A stretch of 64,000 nt of DNA from Halovenus marina (GCF_051414115.1 NZ_JBLKNZ010000001.1:2790001-2854000); one strand, 5' to 3'; positions 7,388 through 16,149 are shown, numbered from the stretch's first letter. Numbers and translations: made by a program. Notes: generated by a model from the letters alone, not told the origin.

Positions 7388-7849
7388 ATGACAACCCTGC
7401 ACGACGTTCCGGCGGAGGAACTCATCGAGGCGCTCGCAGAGCACCTCGCCGAGGAGGAGTCTATCGAACAGCCCGATTGGATCGAGTTCGTCAAGACCGG
7501 CCACGACCGCGAACTCCCGCCCGAGCAGGAGGACTTCTGGGTGCGCCGTAGCGCCAGCCTGCTCCGAAAAGTCGCTGTCAAGGGCCCGGTCGGCGTCGGC
7601 AGCCTCGAAACGACCTACGGCGACGCGAAACAGGGGACGAACCGCTACAAGGTCCGACCGCGACACAAGACGACTGGCTCGGGCAACATCATCCGCACCG
7701 CGCTCCAGCAACTCGAAGACGCTGGCTACGTCGAAGTCGCAGAGGGCGAAGGGCGACAGGTTACCTCGGAGGGCCACAGCCTGCTCGACGATATCGCCGA
7801 AGACGTGCTCGAGGACCTCGACGACCCCGCGCTCGAACGGTACGCCTGA
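7388..7849 (+). CDS. rps19e: Small-subunit ribosomal protein eS19
   Basis: A 153-residue archaeal/eukaryotic ribosomal protein of the 30S subunit. The family signature is plain: EFVKTGHDRELPPEQEDFWV, RSASLLRKVAVKGPVGVG, and SGNIIRTALQQLEDAGYVEV, with a winged-helix fold typical of eS19. The ATG at 7388 gives the conserved N-terminus MTTLHDVPAEELIEALAEHL; the much longer open frame upstream is antisense to thiL and is not coding. The many Asp/Glu residues are typical of halophilic ribosomal proteins. The gene is transcribed alone, divergent from thiL, with an exonuclease-like gene 79 bases downstream on the same strand. Confidence 0.97.
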   Translation: MTTLHDVPAEELIEALAEHLAEEESIEQPDWIEFVKTGHDRELPPEQEDFWVRRSASLLRKVAVKGPVGVGSLETTYGDAKQGTNRYKVRPRHKTTGSGNIIRTALQQLEDAGYVEVAEGEGRQVTSEGHSLLDDIAEDVLEDLDDPALERYA

Positions 7850-7928
7850 AGTCGTCGCTTTCTCGCCGGTCGTTTAGCGTCTCGAACAACCGAAACAGTT
7901 AGAACTATCCAATCCACTCTGTTGCAGT

Positions 7929-8678
7929 GTGCGAGTCGAGAACAGTTTCTGTGGCGCAGAGGGGATCGGCGAGACCATCGAGCGCCGCCTCTGGGAGCAG
8001 GGAATCACCGAATGGGACGCGTTCGAGCCGTCCTGTGACGGGGTCGGGTCCACGCGGGCCAGTCGCATCGAATCGTTCATCGCGGAGGGGCGTGAGGCGC
8101 TCGCGGCCGATGATATCGCCTACTTCGACGAAGCCTTTCCGTCGGGGGCGCGCTGGCGACTCTACGAGTCGTTTCGCGACCGGGCCTGCTTTTTCGACAT
8201 CGAGACGACCGGTCTCGACGAGCGGACGAGCGTTGTCACCACCGTCTCGCTCCATCAGGACGGCGAGACACAGACGCTCGTTCGCGGCGACGACCTGACT
8301 GACGAACGGCTACGTGCGGCCTTTGCGGACGCGGGCCTGCTCGTCACGTTCAACGGCGCGCGCTTCGACGTCCCCTTTCTCGAACACAACTTCGACATCA
8401 CGCTCGACCAGCCCCATCTCGACCTGATGCCGACCTGCCGAAAGGTTGGTCTCTCCGGCGGTCTCTCGGCCGTCGAGGACGCGCTCGGGATCGGTCGAGA
8501 ACTCCCGGACGTGGACGGTCGCGAGGCCGTTCGGCTCTGGCACGAGCACGAACGCGGCGTCGACGGCGCGCTCGACCGACTGATCGAGTACAACCGCGAG
8601 GACACCGAGAACATGAAGCCAGTGCTCGAACGAACCGTCGAACGTCTCGACGAACAAGTGTTTCCTGCACGGGGCTGA
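7929..8678 (+). CDS. Ribonuclease H-like (DEDD-type) exonuclease domain protein
   Basis: A 249-residue protein. Residues 1-70 include a helix-hairpin-helix-like stretch (GIGETIERRLWEQGITEWDAF); residues about 80-245 are a DEDD nuclease fold with the four acidic motifs visible as FFDIETTGLDE, FNGARFDVPFL, HLDLMPTCRK and YNREDTENM. It belongs to the YprB-like group of haloarchaea. The expected activity is 3'-5' exonuclease on nucleic acid; the substrate is unknown. The start codon is GTG at 7929, chosen because residues MRVENSFCG begin the conserved part. It lies downstream of rps19e on the same strand and may share its transcript. Confidence 0.85.
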   Translation: MRVENSFCGAEGIGETIERRLWEQGITEWDAFEPSCDGVGSTRASRIESFIAEGREALAADDIAYFDEAFPSGARWRLYESFRDRACFFDIETTGLDERTSVVTTVSLHQDGETQTLVRGDDLTDERLRAAFADAGLLVTFNGARFDVPFLEHNFDITLDQPHLDLMPTCRKVGLSGGLSAVEDALGIGRELPDVDGREAVRLWHEHERGVDGALDRLIEYNREDTENMKPVLERTVERLDEQVFPARG

Positions 8679-8762
8679 GACTGTCAGCCCGTTCCACTCA
8701 GCGAGAAAATTCCGGCGTTCTCTCGTGTGGCTCAGCATCGTCCGCGAGTGAATCTCACTGTG

Positions 8763-9095
8763 TTACCTCCGCGACTTCGACACCAGCAGGAGTACCACGA
8801 GCACGAAACCGATACCCACCGCTACGATACCGAACCCGGGACCCTCGTCGTCAGTCGTCGCCACATCGTCGTTTCTTGGCGTGGTGTCTGTTCCTGGCCG
8901 CCCCAGCGTGTCCGTGAGTGGGTCAGGTCTGTCGCTCTCGACGACCGAGTCTTCGACGGTGATGTTACTCTCGGTTCGGGTGACACTGTCATCCGCTGCT
9001 GCTCCACCAGTCAGAATGCCGAGGGTAAGCACGATTGTTACGTCGCTACGGACACTCGCCGTTCCGGGGACGCATCTGTCCCTACCGAACCGCAC
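8763..9095 (-). CDS. Small surface protein with PGF-CTERM-like tail
   Basis: A 110-residue frame from a GTG at 9095. There is a hydrophobic stretch at about residues 20-30 (VTIVLTLGILTGGAAA), which may be a signal peptide, then an Asp/Thr-rich segment, then EGPGFGIVAVGIGFVLVV and a basic end (SKSRR). The PGFG followed by a membrane helix and terminal Arg matches the PGF-CTERM archaeosortase signal in outline. I recognise no wider family. The N-terminus is uncertain: residues before the hydrophobic stretch look unusual, so the real start may be internal. It is convergent with the exonuclease gene and 20 bases beyond the end of lrp. Confidence 0.5.
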   Translation of the reverse strand: MRFGRDRCVPGTASVRSDVTIVLTLGILTGGAAADDSVTRTESNITVEDSVVESDRPDPLTDTLGRPGTDTTPRNDDVATTDDEGPGFGIVAVGIGFVLVVLLLVSKSRR

Positions 9096-9115
9096 TGAGC
9101 GAAAAAGAAAGTGCG

Positions 9116-9571
9116 TTATCTGAGTTCGAGTTCGAACTGCTCGTGTTCCTTCTCGGGGTTGAGCACGACGCTCGTGTTCGATTCCTTGATCTCGGGGTCG
9201 GTGAGCAGTTCCTTGATGCTGTCGTTCATGTCGTCGGTGTCGTGGAACTTGCCGATGGCGATGATGTCGTGGTCGCCGGTCACCTCGTAGACGCTCATCA
9301 CCTGCTCGTGCTGTGCGAGGGTCTCAGTCACCTCAGTCAGCGAGTCTCCCTCCACCTTCAACTGGAGAATCGCGGTCACGTCGTAGCCGAGCGCGTCGTA
9401 GTCGACCCTGGGTGTGTAGCCGTCGATGATCCCCGCCGCTTCGAGATCAGAGAGATGATTCGAGACGGTCGTGACCGAGACGTCGAGGTCCTCGGCCAGA
9501 CTCCGGAGACTGGCGCGACCGTCCCCGAGAAGTTCATTCACCAACTTTCGGTCCAGATTTTCGTACGTCAT
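9116..9571 (-). CDS. lrp: Lrp/AsnC family regulator adjacent to glnA
   Basis: A 151-residue feast/famine regulator. The N-terminal winged helix (LDRKLVNELLGDGRASLRSL, DLDVSVTTVSNHLSDLEAAG) binds DNA, and a C-terminal RAM/AsnC domain (ILQLKVEGDSLTEVT, VYEVTGDHDIIAIGKF) binds amino acids and makes octamers. Lrp next to glnA is a conserved haloarchaeal pair, and Lrp in haloarchaea is linked to glutamine synthetase and amino-acid control. ATG 9571 is chosen over an in-frame TTG one codon earlier. A TATA box at 9597-9605 on the same strand gives a leaderless transcript. The 125-base divergent region with glnA is the likely target for autoregulation. Confidence 0.95.
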   Translation of the reverse strand: MTYENLDRKLVNELLGDGRASLRSLAEDLDVSVTTVSNHLSDLEAAGIIDGYTPRVDYDALGYDVTAILQLKVEGDSLTEVTETLAQHEQVMSVYEVTGDHDIIAIGKFHDTDDMNDSIKELLTDPEIKESNTSVVLNPEKEHEQFELELR

Positions 9572-9596
9572 CAACTGTGTAGAGGATGCCCACCCA

Positions 9597-9605
9597 CTAT
9601 AATTT
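9597..9605 (-). promoter_or_regulatory. TATA box of lrp
   Basis: On the minus strand the sequence reads AAATTATAG, 26-34 bases before the lrp ATG at 9571. Confidence 0.7.
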
Positions 9606-9696
9606 TACGAATATCCAGTTCTACTCGCAGATGGCAATGTTTGCGGAATATAGAAGGGCTTTTACTCCGTGGGAGAAACTAATCACCTGTCGAAAG

Positions 9697-11052
9697 ATGA
9701 CAACCGAAAATCTATCAGAGGAAGCGAGCGCGGTACTCGAAGCGATTGACGAGGAGAACGTAGATTTCCTGCGACTCCAGTTTACGGACATTCTCGGCAC
9801 TGTCAAGAACGTCTCCGTTCCGGCCGACCAGGCCAGGAAGGCGTTTACGGAGGGGATCTACTTCGATGGCTCTTCGATCAACGGCTTCGTCAGGATTCAG
9901 GAGTCGGACATGCGTCTCGACCCCGACCCCTCGACGTTCGCCGTTTTGCCGTGGCGCACCGATTCGGACAGCGCGGCTGGCCGTCTGATCTGTGACGTCA
10001 TCGACACGTCCACGGGCGAGCCGTTCTCGGGCGACCCGCGTGGTGTCCTCAAGCGAGCCATCGCTCGTGCAGAGGAGATGGGCTACACAGTCAACGTGGC
10101 TCCCGAACCCGAGTTTTTCCTGTTCGAGGAAGACGAGGACGGCCGTGCGACGACCAAGACCAGCGACGCTGGTGGCTACTTCGATCTCGCACCCAAAGAC
10201 CTCGCGTCCGACGTGCGTCGTGACATCATCTTCGGCCTCGAGGAGATGGGCTTTGACATCGAGGCCTCCCACCACGAGGTCGCACGAGGGCAACACGAGA
10301 TCAACTTCACCTACGACGACGCGCTCTCGACGGCGGACAACGTCGCGACCTTCCGCGCCGTCGTCCGTGCCATCGCGGCCGAACACGACCTGCACGCGAC
10401 GTTCATGCCAAAGCCCATCCCGCGCATCAACGGGTCGGGCATGCACACCCACATGTCGCTGTTCACCGAGGACGGTGAGAACGCCTTCCACGACGAGGAC
10501 GACGAGTTCAACCTGAGCGACACGGCCAAGAGCTACCTCGCAGGCATTCTCGAACACGCCCCGGCCATCGCGGCCGTCTCGAACCCGACGGTCAACTCCT
10601 ACAAGCGACTCGTTCCCGGCTACGAGGCACCCGTCTACGTCGCTTGGTCCGACCGAAACCGCTCGGCGCTCATCCGCAAGCCTGCGGCCCGCACACCCGC
10701 AGCAAGCCGGATCGAGGCCCGCTTCCCGGACCCGTCGTGTAACCCGTATCTCGCCTTCGCAGCACTCATCCACGCTGGGCTCGACGGCATCGAAAACGGG
10801 CTTGAGTGCGACGACCCGATCCGCGAGAACATCTACGAGTTCGACGAACAGAAACGCGAGGAGTACGGCATCACCACGCTGCCGTCGAACCTCGGTGAGG
10901 CTATCGATGCCCTCGAAGCCGACGACGTCATCGAGGACGCACTGGGCGAGCACGTCTACGAGAACTTCGTCGAGGCAAAGACCCAGGAGTACGACGAATT
11001 CCGCGTCGACGTCTCCGACTGGGAACTCGACCGCTACCTCGAGAAGTTCTGA
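9697..11052 (+). CDS. glnA: Glutamine synthetase type I
   Basis: This 451-residue enzyme makes glutamine from glutamate, ammonia and ATP, the main ammonium-assimilation step. The catalytic signatures are present: YFDGSSINGF, VAPEPEFFLFEED, HHEVARGQHEINF, NGSGMHTHMSLF, NRSALIRKPAARTP and EARFPDPSCNPYLAFA. The length and sequence fit the archaeal GSI group. The longer frame upstream (from 9586) is rejected because the conserved protein begins MTTENLSEEASAV at 9697. A TATA-like TTTTACT lies at 9660-9666 and another AT-rich box at 9648-9656. It is divergent from lrp, whose product probably regulates it. Confidence 0.97.
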   Translation: MTTENLSEEASAVLEAIDEENVDFLRLQFTDILGTVKNVSVPADQARKAFTEGIYFDGSSINGFVRIQESDMRLDPDPSTFAVLPWRTDSDSAAGRLICDVIDTSTGEPFSGDPRGVLKRAIARAEEMGYTVNVAPEPEFFLFEEDEDGRATTKTSDAGGYFDLAPKDLASDVRRDIIFGLEEMGFDIEASHHEVARGQHEINFTYDDALSTADNVATFRAVVRAIAAEHDLHATFMPKPIPRINGSGMHTHMSLFTEDGENAFHDEDDEFNLSDTAKSYLAGILEHAPAIAAVSNPTVNSYKRLVPGYEAPVYVAWSDRNRSALIRKPAARTPAASRIEARFPDPSCNPYLAFAALIHAGLDGIENGLECDDPIRENIYEFDEQKREEYGITTLPSNLGEAIDALEADDVIEDALGEHVYENFVEAKTQEYDEFRVDVSDWELDRYLEKF

Positions 11053-11130
11053 ACGGCGCTTTGACCCATCTGCGACGACAGTGATCTGACGACCCTGCTC
11101 TTTCTGGCACGCGGCCGCGTCGCTACTGAC

Positions 11131-11457
11131 TCACAGCAACACCAGCGCGTTCCAGACAGTCACGACGCCCCCGACGAGGGCGAGTGCGAGCGGAATCGCA
11201 AGTCTGCCCGGCGTTCGCAGGAGATACCAGGTGACACAACAGATTCCGAGAAAGGCAAGCTTGAACAGCAGAAAGCCACCGACACCCGCCTGTTCGATGG
11301 CGAGAAGCGCGAGTGGTCCACCCTCGGTCACGTCTTCACTCTGGAGACCGATCACAGTCGTGACGCTGTCACCGACGCCGTACAGCAGCACGGCGAGGAC
11401 CCAGAGCTGCGTCTGTCTGTCGGCGAGCGCTGCCAGCCACGCGGAGTCAGCAGACAC
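11131..11457 (-). CDS. Small membrane protein (DUF5658-like)
   Basis: A 108-residue protein with three or four membrane helices: LWVLAVLLYGVGDSVTTVIG, then GVGGFLLFKLAFLGICCVTW, then IPLALALVGGVVTVWNALVL. The GDxxTTxxGL pattern followed by a short loop and an acidic patch resembles DUF5658 membrane proteins. No enzymatic residues are recognisable. It starts at a GTG (11457). It is followed on the plus side by the end of glnA (convergent, 78 bases apart). The 52-residue gene at 11496 is just upstream on the same strand, so the two may be one unit. The family label is tentative. Confidence 0.6.
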   Translation of the reverse strand: MSADSAWLAALADRQTQLWVLAVLLYGVGDSVTTVIGLQSEDVTEGGPLALLAIEQAGVGGFLLFKLAFLGICCVTWYLLRTPGRLAIPLALALVGGVVTVWNALVLL

Positions 11458-11495
11458 AAACGAGTGATCAGAGGGAGGCCACTATAGCGTTCCGT

Positions 11496-11654
11496 CTACA
11501 GCAGCACGACCAGCAGCACGGCCCCGACCAGTACGACGCCGAACAGGAGCAGAAAGTCGACCGCTGGAGAGACGTGTGCGTCGGCTGTGTGCTCGACATC
11601 CGACGCCGAATCGGGGGATGTGGTCGCCGGTTGGTCCTCCAGCACGCTGTCCAT
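11496..11654 (-). CDS. 52-residue single-pass membrane microprotein
   Basis: ATG at 11654 to TAG at 11496. The product begins MDSVLEDQPATTSPDSASD and ends in a hydrophobic helix, VDFLLLFGVVLVGAVLLVVL. The layout is an acidic Ser/Thr-rich N-terminal tail and one C-terminal membrane anchor, as in many haloarchaeal microproteins. Codon use (third-position G/C) is normal for the window. It lies upstream of the DUF5658-like gene on the same strand and downstream of an MFS gene. I cannot name a family. Confidence 0.55.
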   Translation of the reverse strand: MDSVLEDQPATTSPDSASDVEHTADAHVSPAVDFLLLFGVVLVGAVLLVVLL

Positions 11655-11735
11655 ATCTGTCCGTTGCCGGGTTCTCTATGTAAGTGATCGGCTCAAAATA
11701 TCACTCCTGATACTCGAATGGTGTGTTGCTCTCTT

Positions 11736-12917
11736 TCACAGACCCAGCGAGTACCACCGATTCGCGCCCAGTAACACGAGACACGCCGAGAGGACCACGA
11801 GGACGCTCCCCATTCCCGCGGTCCAGCCGCCCTGGTCTGCGAGCACGCCGACGACGACACTGCCCGAGGATGCAAGCAGCATGTACACGGTTCGAAGCAG
11901 GCCGAACCCGTAGCCGCGTTCCGTGTCCCGAAGCTGGTCGAAAAATCGAGCCTGAATGGGGCCGGGCCACGAGATGCCGATGCCGAGGAGCACGACGCCA
12001 GCGAGCAGTCCGACAGTCGAGGGGACTGCAAGGAGCGTCACCACCCCGGCCAGAGAGATGCTGGCACTGAGCGCGATTGCAGTGTCTCTGGAGTACCGGT
12101 CCGAGAGACGACCAGCGCCGAACTGTGCGACCGCCGAGAGCGCCCAGACTGCCCCGAATGCGATACCGGCTGTCCCTGTGGTCAGACCGCGATACTCGAC
12201 AAGAAAGGTGGGGAAAAACGAGCTGACCGCCTGGAAGGTAAACCCCACGAGCGCGCCCAGCGCGACCGAGTACGCCACGCTCGGGCGGGTCAACAGGCGG
12301 CGGTGTCGGTCGAAATCCACGACCGAGTGCAGGCTTCGGTCGGGGTTCTCGGGCGGGAGTCTGGGCACGGTGACCGCTGTCAACGCGAGCGCGCCGAGTG
12401 CGGTTGCCGCGCCGAGCGCAATCGCGATCCGCCAGCCGTAGCGCACCCCGACGACGCCGCCGACGGCCGGAAAGACGACGCCAGCGACGGCACCGCTCGC
12501 CGTCAGCACTCCGAGTGCCTCCCCTTGGGCGTCGTAGAGGCGGGTGGCGAGCGTGGACGCAGGCGCAAAGTACAGCCCCGCGCCCATCCCGAGGGCGAGC
12601 GCGAACACGGCAAACACCACGACGGAGGGCGCGAGCGCGAGGAGAGCGATGCTGCCAGCCGTCGCCGCGAGCGCGCCCATCAAAACGAGATGCTCCCCGA
12701 ACCGGTCCGCGAGCACGCCACTTGGGAACTGCGCGAGCGCGTAGACGCTCCACATCCCGGTGAGCGCGAGACCGATCGCCGACCGGGTCGTCTCGAAGTG
12801 AACGAGCAACAGCGGCACGACAGCGCCGACGAGCAACCGACAGCCGAGTTGTACAAAGTTCCCAGCGGCAACGGACAGGAGTGTCGTCCGCCGTGTCGAA
12901 TCGCTGGGTCTGTCCAT
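11736..12917 (-). CDS. MFS transporter
   Basis: A 393-residue, twelve-helix major facilitator superfamily permease in the cytoplasmic membrane. The first half carries ALAQFPSGVLADRFGEHLVL, the loop 2-3 signature of MFS; the second half repeats it as AQFGAGRLSDRYSRDTAIA. Neither substrate nor family can be read from the sequence; the size and lack of extra domains fit a drug/metabolite exporter of the YfcJ/AraJ type. The ATG at 12917 precedes the first helix closely. The gene lies between the microprotein gene (81 bases) and the BrkB-like gene (45 bases), all on the minus strand. Confidence 0.9.
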   Translation of the reverse strand: MDRPSDSTRRTTLLSVAAGNFVQLGCRLLVGAVVPLLLVHFETTRSAIGLALTGMWSVYALAQFPSGVLADRFGEHLVLMGALAATAGSIALLALAPSVVVFAVFALALGMGAGLYFAPASTLATRLYDAQGEALGVLTASGAVAGVVFPAVGGVVGVRYGWRIAIALGAATALGALALTAVTVPRLPPENPDRSLHSVVDFDRHRRLLTRPSVAYSVALGALVGFTFQAVSSFFPTFLVEYRGLTTGTAGIAFGAVWALSAVAQFGAGRLSDRYSRDTAIALSASISLAGVVTLLAVPSTVGLLAGVVLLGIGISWPGPIQARFFDQLRDTERGYGFGLLRTVYMLLASSGSVVVGVLADQGGWTAGMGSVLVVLSACLVLLGANRWYSLGL

Positions 12918-12962
12918 GTTCGGGAGTTCCCGCCCAGCCTCAAATAACTCGGCTCCTGGGCA

Positions 12963-14279
12963 CTATCGGAGGTTTCTGAGCCGGTCGAGCACCCGCCCCG
13001 GGAGGCCGAGCGCCGCGCTGGTCAGCCCGACGACGACCATCAGCGTATACAGCCCGAGCGTCGACAGCCAGATGACGAACATCGCGAGAATCGCCCAGCC
13101 GCCGCCGAGATAGTAGAACGCGCCGAGCGTCATAGCGGTGCCATACAGCAAGACGAGATACGGGCCCCAGCCGCGGGCGTGCCCGCGGCGGACGCGGCGG
13201 CGAACGTACTGTTTCAGGTCACCTTCGAGTTCCTCGCGGTGGACCGTTCGCTGTTCGATTTCCTCCTCGAACTGGTCGAGTTCCCGCCGGAGTTCGTCTA
13301 TCTCCTCCTGTGTCACCGCGTCCGCGCGTGGCTGTCGCTCGCGCTCTGGCCCCGCTGACTCGCGCTCCGACTCCGCGGACGCCCCCGTAGACTCGCTCTC
13401 GTCGGGCGCTTCGGCGTCGGCTCGCTCCGATTCGTCGTCCGGTGGCCGCTCAGCTGTCATAGTCCGTTGATTTGCATCTCGGCGGGACGCCTGTTGTAGT
13501 TGCCGGTCTCCGGTGTATCCTGCCAGTTCCGCGTTCAGGAAGGCACCGACGAGGACGAAAAGACCGCCGAAGTAAAACCACAGCAACAACAGCAAAACGC
13601 CAGCGAGCACGCCGTACACCTGCAGGGTCGTCGCCTGTGCGGCGTAGATTCCGAACCCAATTCCGAGTCCCGTCCAGCCCAGTCCGACGAGAACAGCCCC
13701 CGGCACCGCCTCCCGTGCCGAGACCGGTCGGTCCGGAAGCAGGTAGTACAGCGGGAAGAAGACGGCAGCGAGCGCCACGGCGAGCAAGAGGCTGGCGACG
13801 ACCCCGCTGAACGGAAGACGGTTGGTCGGGATGGCCGCAGTCACGAGTCCGGTCACGGCCACGGCGACGGTCATCGCGGTGGCCGTGAGCAGCACGTCGC
13901 GTATCTGTTCCGGGAGCGACTTCACCATCTCGACCCCGTACACCTGAGCGAACGCCACATCAAGGCCCCGAAGCAGACGAAGGCCACTCCAGCCAAACAC
14001 CAGCACGCCGAGTACAGTGGCGCTCTCGCGACCCGCGCCGCCCTGCAGCGCATCCTCGATCAGAGCCGTCCCCTCCGGCGTGAGAAACTGCCCGATTCGG
14101 GTCGTGACTGCCTGTGTCATCGATTCTCCCGCCAGTGCGGAGGTGACTGCGACCGCGACGATCACGAGCGGCACCAGCGAGACGAACGCGTAGTAGGCGA
14201 TTGCGGCCGCGAGAAAGGGCAACTGGGCTGATTTCGCGTGTGCGATGACCGTCCTGGCGTGGTCGATCGAACTGGTCAC
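12963..14279 (-). CDS. YihY/BrkB family membrane protein with C-terminal charged and two-helix extension
   Basis: A 438-residue protein. Residues 1-265 are a YihY/BrkB (formerly RNase BN) domain with six helices; FLAAAIAYYAFVSLVPLVIV, FGWSGLRLLRGLDVAF and WFYFGGLFVLVGAFLNAEL are typical. Residues about 275-345 are an acidic, Glu/Ser-rich stretch with a heptad-like segment (EEIDELRRELDQFEEEIEQR). Residues about 365-430 add two more membrane helices. An internal Met begins the extension (MTAERPPDDESE), so the gene looks like a fusion of a BrkB unit with a separate coiled-coil/membrane unit. The start is GTG at 14279. The function of the family is unknown. Confidence 0.85.
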   Translation of the reverse strand: MTSSIDHARTVIAHAKSAQLPFLAAAIAYYAFVSLVPLVIVAVAVTSALAGESMTQAVTTRIGQFLTPEGTALIEDALQGGAGRESATVLGVLVFGWSGLRLLRGLDVAFAQVYGVEMVKSLPEQIRDVLLTATAMTVAVAVTGLVTAAIPTNRLPFSGVVASLLLAVALAAVFFPLYYLLPDRPVSAREAVPGAVLVGLGWTGLGIGFGIYAAQATTLQVYGVLAGVLLLLLWFYFGGLFVLVGAFLNAELAGYTGDRQLQQASRRDANQRTMTAERPPDDESERADAEAPDESESTGASAESERESAGPERERQPRADAVTQEEIDELRRELDQFEEEIEQRTVHREELEGDLKQYVRRRVRRGHARGWGPYLVLLYGTAMTLGAFYYLGGGWAILAMFVIWLSTLGLYTLMVVVGLTSAALGLPGRVLDRLRNLR

Positions 14280-14374
14280 ACGTGATCCTCTCGCGGCAGT
14301 CGCATATAGCTCTCCCCCGACGACACGGGACTCCCTCGAAAGCCATTAGGGATGTGGGGTCCTCCGAGTCGATA

Positions 14375-14758
14375 ATGGCCACGTTGCAGGAAGGGACAGT
14401 GCGTCTGACGGGGGTGTGTCTCGTCGCGAGTGTCGTGCTCATCGGTCCGTCGCTCGTCGACATCGGTGCGACGCCGCCGCTGGTCGGGGTCTTACTCCTC
14501 CTCTCGGGTGGGCTATTTGCGGTTCGTGACTCGCTTCCGGCGTTTCCGACGGTGGCCGGACACGACCTGCGCCGCTACCAGCAGGACCTCTGGATCGGCC
14601 CGCTGGTCGGGGCCGTCGGCGCGCTCGCCGTGCTCGGTGCCTCGCCCGCAGAACTGCAGTCGATCGGTGGGATCGCCGGTGCGGTCGGGATGGCGAATTA
14701 CTTCCTCCGACCGGTGTATCTCACGCTCATCGCAATAGCTCGACGAGCACTTAGCTGA
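14375..14758 (+). CDS. Four-helix membrane protein of unknown function
   Basis: A 127-residue hydrophobic protein with helices at about residues 8-28, 32-50, 69-88 and 95-122. A short basic end (ARRALS) follows. There is no recognisable motif; FPTVAGHDLRRYQQDLWIGP is the only hydrophilic loop. The ATG at 14375 was chosen because an upstream in-frame extension would add an unhydrophobic, basic leader antisense to the promoter side of the BrkB-like gene. It is divergent from that gene and convergent with trm1 (28 bases). Confidence 0.65.
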   Translation: MATLQEGTVRLTGVCLVASVVLIGPSLVDIGATPPLVGVLLLLSGGLFAVRDSLPAFPTVAGHDLRRYQQDLWIGPLVGAVGALAVLGASPAELQSIGGIAGAVGMANYFLRPVYLTLIAIARRALS

Positions 14759-14785
14759 TCGCCGAGCGGAGCACCGGCAACCGAG

Positions 14786-15892
14786 TCACGCGTCCGACCC
14801 TGTCACGGCGCGGATCTCCTCGACGGATGCAGTCGTCTTGAACGTCGTCCCGCCGTAGTGCGTCCGAGAGGCGTCGTATCCGGATGCTCTGATCTGGTCG
14901 AGGAACTCGTCCATCGACGGTGCCGGTCGATTCCAGCGCTTGCACAGGCGGTGCTGGTCGTAGTGTGTTGGCTCCGACAGCTCAGCGTCGAGTCGGTCGA
15001 GCAGCCGTTCGAGTTTGTCCATCGTGTCGAGTTCTGCCGAGAGCGCGGCGTCGACATCTGGAAGAAACTCACGGTCACACGTCGAATCCAGCCAGACCGG
15101 CCCTGCAGTCTGGATCCCGTGTCCGCAGTTCGGACAGCACTCGGGCGGATCTGCGATGAGTCCATACTCGGTCTCGCGGCGCAGACAGTGCTCACAGTGA
15201 TGGATATAGCCGAGCGAGTCGACCGCGTCGTTGGCGACGGTCGCACCCCGGTCGAGTTCCAGATACGTGCGGACGTAGTGTTTGGTGGCGTGAGTGAGAA
15301 GTGGCCGGAAAGCGACGTCGTAGCGCGCCCCTGTCCGAACGAGCGCCGACAGGAGGATCCGGACGCCCATCTCGGCGTGATACTCGGTGTTTCGCGGGAC
15401 TGCGCTGTAACTTCTGACGCCGCTCTCAAAGTGTGCGCCACACAGCGGCGCGGTGTCGGTCGCGGTGACACAGAGCAGGTTTCGCGTCCCCTGGACTGCG
15501 GCGTCGACGAAGGGGATCGGCGTCCCGAACGGGTCCAGATCGACCACGTCGAAGTACTCCTCGTACAGCAGCGGTCGACAGTCGCGCTGTCTGACGTCGC
15601 CAGCGAGGTCGTTTCGCTCGAAGTTGTCTCGGCACAGCGAGACGGCGTCGGCGTCGGTGTCGGTGCAGGTCACGTCCCAGCCGTCGCTCGCGGCCCGGAC
15701 GCCGCGGATCCCGCTTGCCGCCATCGCGTCGAGATACGTCTCTGCGCGAGGTTCTCGGTCGCTGTAGGCCCGCAGCGTTGCAATCGTCAAGTCCCGATTA
15801 AGTTCCTGGGTCGGGTTGTAAAACACCTCCTCACCCGCTCCCTCCCCCTGCTCGGGGGCATCGATCTCGACGGCTCCCTCCCGGACGTTCAT
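14786..15892 (-). CDS. trm1: tRNA (guanine(26)-N2)-dimethyltransferase
   Basis: A 368-residue SAM-dependent enzyme that dimethylates G26 of tRNAs. The N-terminus is typical (REGAVEIDAPEQ, EEVFYNPTQELNRDLTIATL). The methyltransferase core shows LDAMAASGIRGVRAAS (SAM loop) and the catalytic DPFGTPIPFVDAAV. A zinc-binding element (HHCEHCLRRE...CCPNCGHG) and a C-terminal RNA-binding part ending in YGGTTFKTTAS complete the archaeal form. ATG 15892 fits the conserved start. The gene is divergent from a 47-residue membrane protein gene at 16006. Confidence 0.96.
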   Translation of the reverse strand: MNVREGAVEIDAPEQGEGAGEEVFYNPTQELNRDLTIATLRAYSDREPRAETYLDAMAASGIRGVRAASDGWDVTCTDTDADAVSLCRDNFERNDLAGDVRQRDCRPLLYEEYFDVVDLDPFGTPIPFVDAAVQGTRNLLCVTATDTAPLCGAHFESGVRSYSAVPRNTEYHAEMGVRILLSALVRTGARYDVAFRPLLTHATKHYVRTYLELDRGATVANDAVDSLGYIHHCEHCLRRETEYGLIADPPECCPNCGHGIQTAGPVWLDSTCDREFLPDVDAALSAELDTMDKLERLLDRLDAELSEPTHYDQHRLCKRWNRPAPSMDEFLDQIRASGYDASRTHYGGTTFKTTASVEEIRAVTGSDA

Positions 15893-16005
15893 ACCCGAAT
15901 TCCGGTGGCGACTGATAAAAGCGACAGGAAACCACCTCAGGAGATCGGTCGGAGATGCGCTGACTGGGTCGAAACCTCTTTTATCTCGCCTGACGAATCG
16001 GGCGC

Positions 16006-16149
16006 ATGACCTCGGTCGCCTTCGTTTTCGGACTCGATCCGATCACGTTCACTGTCCTCACGCTCATTCTCCTCTTTATCTTCTTTGTCTATCTCCTTCT
16101 TCGCCGGACTGCACAGGGGTTCAAGGAAGGAATGAACCGGAACCGCTGA
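16006..16149 (+). CDS. 47-residue single-pass membrane protein
   Basis: ATG 16006 to TGA 16149. The product has one long helix (ITFTVLTLILLFIFFVYLLL) followed by RRTAQGFKEGMNRNR, a basic tail expected to face the cytoplasm. A TATA-like CTTTTATC stands about 25-30 bases upstream (near 15978). Small proteins of this plan, one helix then R-x-x-x-GF-x-EG, recur in haloarchaea; the function is unknown. It is divergent from trm1 and convergent with lysC (33 bases). Confidence 0.7.
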   Translation: MTSVAFVFGLDPITFTVLTLILLFIFFVYLLLRRTAQGFKEGMNRNR

